The position numbers were made by a program, and so were the translations under genes. A DNA stretch of 64,000 nt, taken from positions 3,782,001 through 3,846,000 of the forward strand of contig NC_086259.1 in the NCBI RefSeq assembly GCF_021018805.1, in the 5' to 3' direction. This DNA is from Prinia subflava (Eukaryota; Chordata; Aves; Passeriformes; Cisticolidae). This document shows, one piece after another, positions 10,445 through 21,778 of this stretch. Below the pieces are notes generated by a model, which did no database searches, was not told where the DNA came from, and saw nothing but the letters and a program-made list of their open reading frames with translations. How positions within the stretch are numbered: the stretch's first letter is position 1; each line of letters opens with the position of its first letter.

Positions 10445-11505
10445 CATTTAATTTCTCTGTTTTTATCTCCATGCAGAACTGTCATGAGTGTGCTGTGAGA
10501 CATTCTGTATTCATTCCAGAACCGCTTTTTGTAAAAAACTCAAATATTATTTTATTATGGCTGTTGGATGTTTCTGATCCTAATTCCTGTTTAATGGGTA
10601 GTTTTATGGGAATTTAAGGCCTTTCCCCCAACATACAAACCTCAGTCACAGTGTTAGACCATCCCAAATTCAGTGGGGTTGTGCAGAGGAGGAAATGCTT
10701 AGGATTACTCAAGAGAAAAACAAAAGGTTATTAATGCTGACAACATGAAAGGCATCAGTTGTTTCTCTCTTCTGGATAGTCAGCATAGCGCTGGTTTTAA
10801 ATAAATTTATCAGAATTTAAGTAACAATAATCTTAAGTAGCTAAATATATGAAATTTAGTTGAATAGAAAGTTTAGAGTATCACTTTTTGAAACTATTTT
10901 CCCCAGAAATGTTCAGTCACTCAGTAATGAAAAAATTGAGATTGAAGTAAAATTTCTATTAAAATTCAAATGACTATTCATGGAAAATACTTTATTCATT
11001 CTACTCTGATATTTATATATTATACAGAAATATCTATGTGCCCAGACAGTCTGGACTACATTTCCTAAGTGCATGACTGTAAATCCAGGGGAAAAATGTG
11101 GTAAAATTTGGAAATTACTTTCTCAATCTACAGCTTTGGTTTCATTTACATTATGTCTTCCACCATTCTTACTTTTATTTTAGGAGAGAAAATATTCAGG
11201 TGGTTGCATAATTAAGCTTAGGAAAAGACTTCTGATTGTTTTAGAAAATGTAACCCCCCCATATTAATTAAATAATGTTGAATATAATTTCTGAAATAAG
11301 AATGAGAAGCAGGTACTCAGGAATGTATATTTTGTTTTCTGCCTTAAGTTTGTTTGCACAGCATAAGGGTCTGGCTTTGGAAGTGCTTTCTTAGCCAAGA
11401 GGTTGCCAGTACTTTTGACACTTGGCATCTTTCACACAGTCAGGAAAAGAGAGTTTTTCTTCAGGGAAAGAAAACCCAAACTACCTGAGCAAGGTCTGGC
11501 CAGGT
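10445..11505. other. AT-rich unique sequence
   Basis: No gene or repeat is recognised. A short C run occurs at about 11255-11261. Confidence 0.5.
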
Positions 11506-11512
11506 GGGGTCG

Positions 11513-11775
11513 GGCTGTGCTGCCAGGGAACAGGGACAGGAGGAGAGGGAACGGCCTCAGGCTGGGCCAGGGGAGGCTCAGCTTGGGCAGCAGCAGGAAT
11601 TTGTGCATGGAAAGGGAGCTCAGGCCTTGGCAGGGGCTGCCCAGGGAGGTTTGCAGTGCCCATCCCTGGAGGTGTCCCAGGAAGGGCTGGAGGTGGCCCT
11701 GAGTGCTCTGGGCTGGGGACAAGGTGGGCACAGCTGGGACTCCATGGGCTGGGAGGGCTTCTCCAGCCTGCAGTT
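11513..11775 (+). mobile_element. young-looking CR1 LINE 3' part
   Basis: Sense CR1 sequence begins at GGGGTCGGGCTGTGCTGCC. It passes GGAACGGCCTCAGGCTGGGC, CAGCAGGAATTTGTGCATGG and GTCCCAGGAAGGGCTGGAGG, and ends near TGGGAGGGCTTCTCC. By eye it matches 53546-53805 almost base for base, with only a couple of differences. The first ~100 bp also appear inverted at 11975-12080. The copy is 5'-truncated and lacks the usual repeated tail. Confidence 0.9.
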
Positions 11776-11885
11776 CTGCAGTTGGAATAATTCATTCCAA
11801 TATTTAACAACCCTGAGGTTAGCTCTGTTACCCAGAGCATGATAACACAAAGGTTATGATCCCCACATAGGTTGTTCACACAAGA
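11776..11885. other. spacer between two CR1 3' segments
   Basis: Unclassified sequence between the young CR1 part and an older CR1 tail. It may be the body of the older element or its flank. Confidence 0.4.
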
Positions 11886-11944
11886 GAAGGACAGGATGAT
11901 CCTTTTGGGTCCCTTCCAACTCAGAAAATCCTGTGACTCTATGA
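11886..11944 (+). mobile_element. old CR1 3' tail
   Basis: GGACAGGATGATCCTTTTGG, GTCCCTTCCAACTCAGAAAA and TCCTGTGACTCTATGA fit the last ~60 bp of an older CR1 subfamily, including the terminal ATTCTRTGA-type units. It sits downstream of the younger CR1 in the same orientation. Confidence 0.7.
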
Positions 11945-11974
11945 ACCCTTTGTAACAAGCCCTCACATCACTTC

Positions 11975-12248
11975 CATGCACAAATTCCTGCTGCTGCCCA
12001 AGCTGAGCCTCCCCTGGCCCAGCCTGAGGCCGTTCCCTCTCCTCCTGTCCCTGTTCCCTGGGAGCACAGCCCGACCCCCCGGCTGTCCCCTCCTGTCAGG
12101 AGCTGTGCAGAGCCACAAGGTCCCCCTGAGCCTCCTTTTCTCCAGGCTGAGCCCCTTCCCAGCTCCCTCAGCCCCTGCTGGGCTCCGTTCCCTTCCCCAG
12201 CCCCGTTCCCTGCCCTGGACACCCCCAGCCCCTCCAGGTCCTTCCTGC
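11975..12248 (-). mobile_element. CR1 LINE fragment lacking its 3' end
   Basis: The plus strand is the reverse complement of the 5' portion of the same CR1 subfamily found at 53386-53828. In sense it runs from GACCTGGAGGGGCTGGGGGT to GGAATTTGTGCATGGA and then stops abruptly. By eye it has only about two differences from 53390-53650. Its last ~105 sense bases repeat 11513-11612 in inverted form with about one mismatch. Absence of a 3' end is unusual for a CR1 insertion and points to a later rearrangement or an assembly join. Confidence 0.9.
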
Positions 12249-13866
12249 ATTGTGCAAACACACACTGCTCTTACCTCCAGTTTTTTGTGCACCACAAAAT
12301 GCAGCAGCATTTTCTGTTGGTGTGGCTGGGATTTCATACCTGAAGAATACATTCAATATTACAGAGAAGTATTTCTTTGCAAGGTAGTCTTGGTAACCAC
12401 AGCAGAAGTGTCACGACAAATAACTGTCATGCTTAATTCAAATTATACTGTGACTGTTATTTACCAAAGATAAAATTAAATACTTTATGTATAATTCCTA
12501 AAGAAATTGAATCAGAAATTTATACAAATAGAGAGCAGGAATTCTGATGAGTGAACAATTTGTACTCATTATCTCCAGTATCGTTATTCTGTGGTCAAAG
12601 ATATACATTAGCTCTGATGAGAGTGTGATGTTTTCAGGAAAATATTATTGTGCTGTTAATAAGATAAATTGTTTCAAAATAACCTCTAAGACACCTTAAT
12701 GTTGTGTGTCACATTTTGCAATATCCGTATCTTATTTTCCACAGTAAATGAATTAGCTGTCATTTTATCCCCATCTGTATATTTCATCACCTCTTCCCAT
12801 GTTTTGCTTCAAAAAACATCAGGAGGAAATCAAACATAGAACATAAATATCTACATGAGGTGGGAATGGCTGAATGCATATTCCCACAATAAAAAAATAA
12901 TTTGCTTCATCAGCAGTTGTTCAGGTCCCCAATTCTGAGGACAGAACCTTGACTATTGTGGTAAAATTTATTATCTCCTCCAACCTCCCTTCCTCTGTGT
13001 ATTTTGTTGGTCTGTCTAAAGATGACATGATTTTGGGAAGTGTTCCAAATTGTGTTGAAAAATATGAGACTTTTCCAGTACAAAAATATAATTTGGATGC
13101 CAGTATGGTAATCAGAGATTGACTAATATTAATATAATGAATAATAATGGATAAATAATGGCTAAAATATGAAGTGAAATACTACAAGGATTGACTCTCA
13201 AGTTTAGCACAGAATAAGATACACATTTTGATTGTAGCTTTGTTTCTTTTTTAGCTAAATAAATTTTTAACTTGGGTTAAATCAATATAGCTAAGGATAA
13301 TTTAATGAAAAGACACAAATTGTATTTTATTTTCTCTTCGAAATAAATTAATTCGCAAGGTATTTTATCTTGTTTAAAACTCAGCCCCAGAGATACCAAA
13401 TAAGGTTATTTTAATATGGAAAAATAAACTTGGTGCAGTGGAGAGGAGTTTAACAACATTGATAAATAAAATCTAAACATCAATACTTGTTAGCATTCCT
13501 TTAACTGCACTTTTCTCTGATTTAATGAATACCTTGCAGTATTTCTTAATATAAGAGCACTATTGACTATAAAATATTATCATTTGCTACCTGAAAGCCC
13601 AGTTTATTCAAATATATAAACACATAATCTATGAAAAAACAATGAAATAAAAAAGCAAACCATCTAAATAAATTTTAGCCAAGGCAGTGACTTCACAGTA
13701 CTTAAAAAACAATAACTTGTAATGAAGCTTGGGAATATCTTGAAAATTTGACTATGAACTGGTTGTAGTGTCAAAATGATTCAATATAGAAAGTACATTT
13801 CAACAGATTTAGTCGTTGCTCTTCCTTAAACCTCTATCTTTATGGAAATTATTACGTGATTGATTC
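12249..13866. other. AT-rich unique sequence
   Basis: No gene or repeat is recognised. The sequence is strongly AT-rich between 12.4 and 13.8 kb with no long open frame. Confidence 0.55.
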
Positions 13867-13867
13867 A

Positions 13868-14465
13868 GAGAATCACAGAATGGTTGGGTTGGGAGGGACC
13901 TCAAAGCTCATCCAGCCCCACCCCAGCCATGGCAGGGACACCTCCCCCTGTCCCAGGCTGCTCCAGCCCCAGGGTCCAGCCTGGCCTTGGGCACTGCCAG
14001 GGATGCAGGGGCAGCCACAGCTGCTCTGGGCACCCTGTGCCAGGGCCTGCCCACCCTGCCAGGGAACAATTCCTGATTCCCAAGATCCCATCCAGCCCTG
14101 CCCTCTGGCACTGGCAGCCATTCCCTGTGTGCTGTCCCTCCAGCCCTTGCCAATTGTCTCTCTCCATCTTTCCTGCAGCTCCTTCAGGCCCTGCAAGGCC
14201 ACCCTGAGCTCCCCCCAAAGCTTCTCCTGTGCAGGTGAGCAATCCCAGCTGTGCCAGCCTTTCCTCCCAGCAGAGCTGCTCCAGCCCTCTGCTCATGCTG
14301 GAGCCTCCTCTGGGCTCTCTGCAGCAGCTCCAGGTCCTTGCTGGGCTGGCCCAGGGCTGGCCCAGCTCTGCAGGTGGGGTCTCACCTGAGGGGGAGGATT
14401 TCCCCTTCCCCTGCTGCCCACGCTGCCTTTGATACAGGGCAGTGCACAGGGGGGTCCTGGGGGTA
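13868..14465 (-). mobile_element. CR1 LINE 3' part, well preserved
   Basis: The plus strand opens with GAGAATCACAGAATGGTTGG (the CR1 tail, reversed). It then runs through CAGCCATGGCAGGGACACC, GGGGCAGCCACAGCTGCTCT, CTCCATCTTTCCTGCAGCTC and AGGTGGGGTCTCACCTGAGG. It is one of the more complete copies of this subfamily here and links the regions that are split between 6705-6818 and 7624-8079. Long frames such as 13901-14560 (minus, 219 codons) and 13856-14389 (plus, 177 codons) arise from this repeat. The 5' limit near 14440-14470 is approximate. Confidence 0.93.
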
Positions 14466-14489
14466 GATTTGGCCATTGCTACACAAAAA

Positions 14490-14614
14490 AAGACATTGAG
14501 CCACTGGAGAGTTTCCAAAAGAGGCCACGAAGATGGTGCAGGGTCTGCAGGGGCCACCAAGGAGCCACTGAGGGCACGGGGCTGGTCCAGCTGCAGCAGA
14601 GTTGCTGAGGGCAG
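14490..14614 (+). mobile_element. older CR1 LINE fragment, opposite orientation
   Basis: The plus strand reads ACATTGAGCCACTGGAGAGT, then GGCCACGAAGATGGTGCAGG and GTCTGCAGGGGCC. This fits the sense CR1 text around CTGGAGAGTGTCC...CGAAGATGGTGAAGGGTCTGG of another CR1 subfamily. It lies head-to-head with the minus-strand copy next to it and has no 3' end. It could be an independent older element or an inverted 5' part. Confidence 0.6.
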
Positions 14615-16868
14615 AGCTCTAATATCAGCACATTCCAGTTAATTCATGCTTAAGGTGCAGAAAAACAAAATACATGAAATCTCAGATGGGGAATGCTTGG
14701 GCTTGTGCTAGAAGAAATGTGGGCTTCTGTACACAGCTAAAAGCTGGAGGAGTGTCAGAGGTAAGGAACAAATTCTGTTTTACGGAGAATATCCTACAAG
14801 TGCAATTCTTAACTTGTGCTCCTCGGAAATGACCACTGTGGCCACAGGACATTTCTAATTACACATTTTCATTTGGGTAAGGGCTGTATGGGGAGCAGAC
14901 CCCACCTACTGCCCCAAAGGAGAGAATTATTTTGGTTATCATATTTTGATCTCTAGGTTCTCAGATTCTGAGTTTGATCACATCCTGTTTGGTGCAATTC
15001 ATTAAACTTTTTTGTTGTTGTTGATGATGGATGGGGTTTGTCATAATTTTAAGAGAAATATGTTTTGAAAACATTATTCAAAAGTTTAGGATTTTACAGA
15101 AGAAGTGAAGGCTGTATTATGATCCACTTATGCAGACAGATTAGCCAAAAAGATTTCTGGCTGTCTGATTTTCATATGACCTACAGAGGACACAATGAGC
15201 CTCCCAAACCCCAGCTGCATCCAAGCAAACCTGCCCCCAGCAGAACTGGAAGGAAAACCTGAAGATGTGATGTTAAAAAGGCAAACATCTTTACTGTTGG
15301 TATGCAGAAAACAAGTGTCAAGCCATGTCAAAAATTCAGACTAGACAAAATGTCCCCCCACATTTGTACTAGGAAAAAATATTCTGCAATGATGCCAAAA
15401 AGAATATGGGAATAAACTCAGTTTGGAGAAGAGATGGGAGGGGAGGGGAGGGAAGGGAAGGGATTTGACTGAGGTCGCTGGAGGAGGAGGATTAGCTACT
15501 GGTGATGCCATCAGAGCTTCTCTCCATGGGTGCCTGTAACACAAAAATATCTGTAGAAAACCTAAAAATGATGGCAGGGTGCCAGATCATTGCCTGGACT
15601 TATTCACAGGCTATTTCTTTCTTACTGATGGAGTAGGAGGACTGAAAAGGGAAGCCTGCATAGCCTTGGAATCAATTTACCACTTCTTCCTCCTGATTCT
15701 CACACCTTTACTACAAAACATTCTGGAATACCTCAGATTTTAGGATAAGGTCCAAATGTGTCGTGTTCCTGTTAAAATATTGTATGAATCATAGAAGGTT
15801 ATTCCAGGCTTCAGGCTGCCTAATAGTGGCTTCTGTAAAATGAGAGACAGCTTTGGCAAAAGCAGTGGTTTTATTCCTCTGATTAATGTTCCACTTAGAG
15901 AATTCCACTAAAGTCTCTGGACCTACCCAAACTTTCCAAGTTACATGCAGATAACTTCTCATGCCTGATGTCACAAGAAACTGTGGAAAAGCAGGTTGTA
16001 TCCTGTATTCCTGCTGAGCACTGGAATAGAGAAGCATGATGAAATGGATAAAATATTGACTTAATTCCCTGAAAATTTGTTCTTTCCATCATTTCTACAG
16101 GTCTTAGATAAAGAATAGCTTTGCTAGAATGGAACATTTGCATTTTGTGCCAGGCTTGCTTTATATCACTTTGGAAAATATCCCAATGAATCCTATGGAA
16201 ACATTATTAGAAAACAATGCTTTATTAATAGTCCATGGTCTGTCTGGCTAAACAACTTCTATATCTCTTAGCTGTGAGTATCAATCCCATTTTTAATGTG
16301 TTTTACATTGCATTTTTGACATTGCAAAAGTAACTTCACAAATTAAGCCATTATTTTAAAATTTGCATGGGAATGTCTGTTTTCTGGGGACTTTTTCATA
16401 AAAGTTTAATGAAACTGAAGCTATTAGGTTCAGTTTTTTCTTCTGGAAAGCACTCTGGCTTTTGGAACACACAGCATGTTTACATTTTAAGTTGCCCTAG
16501 CATATCAATTAGTAAACATGCTTATAAGATTGTCCATTTAAACCAACATTTTTACACTACATATAGCCTTGTAAATCACAGGATGCTGACAACATGAAAT
16601 GCCAGCTGTGAAATGAGAAACTGATGAAAATGCAGTAATTCTGAATTTTAATATAATATAAATCATGTCAGCAATATTTGTGAATAGCAGCTGTCAAGAT
16701 TTCACTTCAACTGCATGTATTGTGGTATTTTTACATTCTTTTCTTTTCTGATAAATTAGACCTCCCTCTGCCCCCTCCCAGCCTTGCTGTATGATAACCT
16801 CTGCAAGGACTGGAAATTGGTATAAAACTTTGGACTGAATGGCATGAAGTGATTGTCACAATGTTCAA
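14615..16868. other. AT-rich unique sequence
   Basis: No gene is recognised. A purine-rich G-tract cluster at 15432-15462 is listed separately. Short open frames (about 65-82 codons at 15.1-16.1 kb) lack recognisable motifs. Confidence 0.5.
15432..15462 (+). repeat. G-tract cluster with quadruplex potential
   Basis: The plus strand has G tracts at 15436-15438 (3), 15440-15443 (4), 15445-15448 (4), 15450-15452 (3), 15455-15457 (3) and 15460-15462 (3), separated by one or two A. This satisfies the common G3+N1-7 quadruplex pattern with very short loops. A GGGGA/GGGAA simple repeat is the probable origin. Whether it folds in vivo is unknown. Confidence 0.75.
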
Positions 16869-16870
16869 AA

Positions 16871-17161
16871 AGAGAGAATAATGGCTTCAAACAGGGAGAA
16901 TAACGGCTTCAAACTTCGAGAAAGAAGGTTTAGATGGGATCTTGGGAATCAGGGATTGTTCCCTGGCAGGGTGGGCAGGCCCTGGCACAGGGTGCCCAGA
17001 GCAGCTGTGGCTGCCCCTGCATCCCTGGCAGTGCCCAAGGCCAGGCTGGACACTGGGGCTGGAGCAGCCTGGGACAGGGGGAGGTGTCCCTGCCATGGCT
17101 GGGGTGGCACTGGATGGGCTTTAATGTCCCTTCCAGCCCAGGACATTCTATGATTCTTTGA
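16871..17161 (+). mobile_element. CR1 LINE 3' part with small internal duplication
   Basis: Sense CR1 starts around AGAGAATAATGGCTTCAAAC. It continues TTAGATGGGATCTTGGGAAT, GGTGCCCAGAGCAGCTGTGG and GGAGGTGTCCCTGCCATGGC, and ends CATTCTATGATTCTTTG. Near its 5' end a ~20-bp unit (GAGAATAATGGCTTCAAAC, then GAGAATAACGGCTTCAAAC) is present twice in tandem at 16873-16914. Otherwise it matches the copies at 37.2 and 57.5 kb closely. Confidence 0.9.
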
Positions 17162-20100
17162 ATTAAGATTATTTTCAAAAACATCACATACATTATAGCG
17201 GTGCTATTTATTTTAAAAACTTGGTATTTAAAATTTCCTGAAGGATGTTTTATTTAAAGATGTGATGGGGGCTGGAGAATTCTATGGAGCAGATTGTGAT
17301 CTTCAGAGCCTTATCCTGCAAAGAAATCCAATAGATCAGAATGCCTCTTTATTGTGGTGGTTTAGATATGGAAGTAGCTGCAGAATCAGATCTCCAGTGT
17401 CGGGAGGGCTGTATCTCTGCACTGCCTGGCAGTGCTGTGTGCATGCTAAGAAAATGAAGATCAGGCTGGAATGCCTAAAAGCAACAAATATTTTCCGAGG
17501 TTTTTGTTACTGTGCATTCATCTAAAGCAAAGGAATTTGTCCATCACTGCAAAACCCCCTCTGTTCTCTTGTCTGCTCTCTGAACGCTGGTGTTTGTTCC
17601 CATCATCTCCTAAGGCGTCAAGAAAAATCAGGAAGTGCTGCTGTATTTGAATGTGCTCTGAAATTCTGGTGTTTCAGTGAGTGATACAATCACAACTAAA
17701 TGAGCTGACTGTAGGATAAAGAATTCAGATGTCTGTCAGTGGAAGTGACCCAATTTGTATTGAGTTTTAGGAAGATAAAATTGAATTGCTGGCCTAATTT
17801 AATATTATTTCCTTCAAAAATCAATGTATAAAATTATTTAAGCCTATTCTTTCAACAGCAGCAAACAAACAGTATTAAACAGTTGTACCAGCAAGGTGTG
17901 ATGTGCTGATTTTCCTACAGACAGCTCCCAGGTTGGAGCTGAGGCTGGATGTGAGGTACAGGGAATTCCTAAAACTGGGAAAGGCAATCATGGGGAAGCT
18001 GAGTGCCCTTGGAGGAGGAGCAGGTTTTGCTTTGATCTCCCAATCTGTGTCACTTGGCCTTTCCGTAGTTAGGTTGGTAATTAATTTTCATGGAAGGCTT
18101 GATTTGCTGTAAATGTTGTGTAGGCTGCTGCTCATGGTGTGGGGATGTCACCTGCTGGTCAGAGGTGCCACCCTACTGGCATCCCAGTCCCTTTATCTAA
18201 TGCAGAAATAAATGTGTAAAAGCAATGCAGTCGAGAATCCTTTCACGAGGAAGCCACCATTTTTCAGCAGCATCATTTCCTGCTCAGCTGGCAGTAGGGA
18301 AACCCAGAGGGCAATCCCAGGAGTTACAGAACTGTCATTTGAAGGAAAAATCTTTTACCTTTCCCAATGTACAGAATGGACAGAGCAAAAGGGAAGAGAA
18401 CTTCAGCAAAAACAAGTGTCAGTGGAAGATAAGGAGACATAAATAGGCTTTATAGTGGGAAAAAACTCATAGAGAAATTATTAAATAACTTTTCAAAACA
18501 TAAATACTTACAGAAACTGCTCCTGGAGTTAAAAAGAGCAACGTTTGCAAACACAAGAATGTTAGTCCAAAAGAAAGTAGCAAAATCCCAGTGACTTTCC
18601 CTGCTGTGCTCTGTGTGGGGTGTGCTGTGCACTAATTGCAGCCCAAGAATTCTAGAGGGAGGATTCATACCCAGAGTGGAACAACCAGGTGGCTTGGAAA
18701 CACACACTCTGTAATTCCAGTAGCTCCCACTTTGGCTTTGAGCGAATTTAGGACTTTCTATTCAATAAAAAAATGGTGACCACCCTGAGAAAGTTTTGAT
18801 AACTTTGATTTTCTGATTTGCAGCTCCCTTTTGTGGAACACAGCACTGGGCACAGTGACTTCCTCTGCTCCAACACAATCAAATCACTGAAAAATGCAAA
18901 CAAAATTAAGTACTTTGTTCCACTTCTGATGGAATAAGATTTTTCCCCAACATAATGGTGGCTGCTGCAATATTCTGCCAGCTGTCTGGAAGTTCTTTAT
19001 CTGGATGAAAATAGGAAGCATGGCTTTCCACTCAGAAAATAGCAAATTAATGTTTTGTTAGGAACTTTTAAGACTGAGAAAAGAGGCTGGGGCAGAAAAA
19101 TCCTGTAACCTATTAAGAGCATGAGAGGAAACATTTGCTGATCAAGACAAGAAGCAATCAGAGTTGGATTTTTAACATTTTAAAGTTTGTTTGTAAGTCC
19201 TTGAAGGCACTCACCAAACCTTTAATACAAATGAAATAAAAAAATAAGTATATATATGTAAATGAACTTCAGAGCTGGTATTATTTGTTGGCTTTTGAGA
19301 GCTTAAAAATAAATTCACCTCAAATCAAAAGTCTCTTTCTTTTAATGTCTTGACTGCAGCTCTGACCAGTAACACATCTACACCATGGGGCAGATGAAAT
19401 ATGATCTTTGCTTTTATGTAGGTCTGTAATTTCTAAAAGTCTAGGTTTAAAAACTTCTAGCTGTGGCTGCACCTTCAGAACTGTTGTGCTTCTTACCAGA
19501 TGATGAATAATTCTGATTTTAATTTTTTTCTGCTATACATTTTCTCTCCTTGGGAATTTAGTGATTACTCCTGCAATCCTTTGTGTTATAATAGATTTTT
19601 TTTATAATAGATTTTTTAAACCTAAGTTGTGATAAATATTTATCACGGGCCCTTTAGGGGATTTCTGCTCCCATCTGAAGAGGTTTAGTCTCGCTTCTCT
19701 ATTTAATTTCTTGTACAGATGCTGTCTCATTGCTCCTATCAGTGGTATCAGCCTCTTTAAATCTTTTTTGGTTCTACTTTATATTTTAAGCTGAAGTGAT
19801 CAAAATTGTTGGATTGTGACTAATTAATGTAGTGACACTGTCATGTTTTTTCTCTTCAGTAATTTTTAATGCTCTACTTCCCTTTTTGAACAGTTCTGTT
19901 CTCATTTGAACACATTCAAAGAACAATCCAAAGTGAAATGAAGTTCTGTCTCCAAAGTGAAAATAGAAGCAAAAAATATATATCCTGGTGCTGACTCTTT
20001 TCCATTGGCATTTCTTTGCATTTAGCATTATTTACTTTCATTTGTTATTTTATTATCCTTAGTATTGTGAAGTCCTTCAATGGCTTTTCACATAACTGTT

Positions 20101-20749
20101 TTCTTTCACTATCCAGAATAATTCTGTATAATCAACAAAATGTCACCTCAGCATTCTTTTGTTCTTCTGGATCCCCTATGTTGAATAGCCTTTGTCTTAA
20201 CATAAATCCTTCTCTAATTCCCTTGGTACCTTTCCTATTATGGCAACAAGTCTTTCTTCTCATCCATTTTATCCAATCTTTTAAACTGTCAATAGTCCTT
20301 AAGAGAAGCTTCTCCTTTATCTATTGCCATGTCTGTTCTCTGCTGAGCCTTTGGAAATGGATCATGTGAAAAAAAAATTAAAATAGTCCTCTGCATCTGC
20401 CTGGCCTGGCAGTTCCTTAACAAATGGATCCATAAGGTTGGGTACCCTCTATGCAAATTTATTGGATTTATCAATTTGCTTATAATTTTTGTTCTTCATT
20501 TAGATTTCTACAAATTTACTTAGTATAGGGGTCAGAATTTCTTATTTGTGCTCCTGAAATCATCCCTAGGTCCCATTTTAAACACAGATGTTGCACTTAC
20601 CACCCTCTGCTCAATTGTTGAAGATTATCCAATAGATAAAACATCATCCTCAGAGTCCAGGGAACTTAATGCTTAATTACATTAGAACTTTTAGGTGAAT
20701 AATTTCTTCAGTTGTCAACTTCTGTTGACTGGTTTTTACTTCCTGAAAC
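17162..20749. other. AT-rich unique sequence
   Basis: No gene or repeat family is recognised. A perfect 18-bp palindrome GTGATAAATATTTATCAC is at 19629-19646. A short tandem copy of TATAATAGATTTTTT lies at about 19587-19617. Open frames of 60-117 codons have no recognisable domains. Confidence 0.5.
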
Positions 20750-20765
20750 TTTTTTTTTTTTTTTT
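20750..20765. repeat. poly(T) run
   Basis: Sixteen consecutive T bases. No retroelement boundary is evident beside it. Confidence 0.85.
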
Positions 20766-21056
20766 AATTTATTGACACTTAAAACTGAGGCAGCTCCAGG
20801 ACTTGTAATTTTTAAAGAATTTTTTGTTGCATGTAGGTAAAACCTTACACAGGGAAGGCCTTGTAAAACCATGGCTCAGGCCTGTTGCTTAGGCTAAGCA
20901 GAAAATGACTTTGGGAAAGAGACTCAGCTGAATTAGAGGTAGAAAACCAAGTTATGTCACCATTACACATTCACATTTTGGGGCATGGTGGTTGGTTGAA
21001 TTGGGTTTATTATGATTTAAAACCATATAACTGATAAAGGCCTGGCTGCTTAGAAA
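20766..21056. other. unclassified sequence upstream of the 21.1-kb LTR
   Basis: No gene is recognised. Style and composition resemble the neighbouring LTR, so part of it may be older retroviral sequence, but no landmark (primer-binding site or polypurine tract) supports this. Confidence 0.35.
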
Positions 21057-21060
21057 GGTC

Positions 21061-21774
21061 TGGTTTTTGAAATACAGCTTGTTGGGAAAGATGAAAATTT
21101 AACTGAAAAGTTTTACAGATATGAACGCATAGCAAAAAGTTCTTTAGAAATGAAAGCCAGTTTTGATATAGAGAAATAAAAAAGATGTTTAAATTAAAGA
21201 TTGCTGAGCTAACAGTTGTTACTGAACAACTGAGAGAACAAAGGTTAAGACAAGTTAGAAAGAGGTTTTATGGCTTGAGCAAAGGATATGTTGACCACAA
21301 ACAAAGATGTTCTTACCAAGCAGAAATAGCAAAAATAGCAAAAGCAAAAGATACTATAAGCAAACAAAAACATGTTTCTACCAACTAGAGAAAAAAGCTA
21401 GGAGTTTTCCATTGCAAGAAAGCAGAAAAGCAACTTTGAGCTTAAATTGTAACAGACTAGCTTGAGGTGATTGGGTTGTACTAACTATAATATGGTGATG
21501 GTATCAGTTGTGATAGGCTACAGGTAAATGCAGGGGTATTGTGTGTGATACTGATTGGATTCTGTGTATTCAGATGTTCAGTAAAGAAAACTATAGAATG
21601 CATTGTAATGAGCACCAAAGTGACTTCAGGCTTCAGGCTTGCCTCTAAGCTGTAGCTGGCAGCTTTAGGCTGGGCTCTGCACCACCCACAACCCAAGACT
21701 GCTGTAACATCACCTCTGCAATAAACAGCATTTTAGACCAGACCAGAGTCCTGCATCTCTGACCTCTCTCGCCA
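21061..21774 (+). mobile_element. probable solo LTR with 4-bp target duplication (ERV1-like)
   Basis: The 714-bp segment begins TGGTTTTTGAAATAC and ends CTCTCTCGCCA, giving TGG...CCA termini. It is flanked by GGTC at 21057-21060 and 21775-21778. A 4-bp duplication is typical of ERV1-type elements. AATAAA at 21720-21725 followed by a short T/C-rich end with CTGACCTCTCTCGCCA fits an R-U5 layout on the plus strand. The right end is well supported; the left end rests on the termini plus a 4-bp match, which can occur by chance. No internal genes adjoin it. Confidence 0.65.
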
Positions 21775-21778
21775 GGTC

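Noticed and set aside
11513..12248. Twin-priming origin of the opposed CR1 halves
   Set aside because: Twin priming places the inverted 5' part before the 3' part; here the order is reversed and a spacer of about 200 bp with an older CR1 tail lies between.
13901..14560. 219-codon minus-strand frame as a gene
   Set aside because: It is the sense-strand read-through of GC-rich CR1 sequence; its text repeats at 7.6 and 37.2 kb.
17924..18110. Exon candidate after a CCTACAG acceptor-like site
   Set aside because: A 69-codon frame exists, but no recognisable motif or donor site is convincing.
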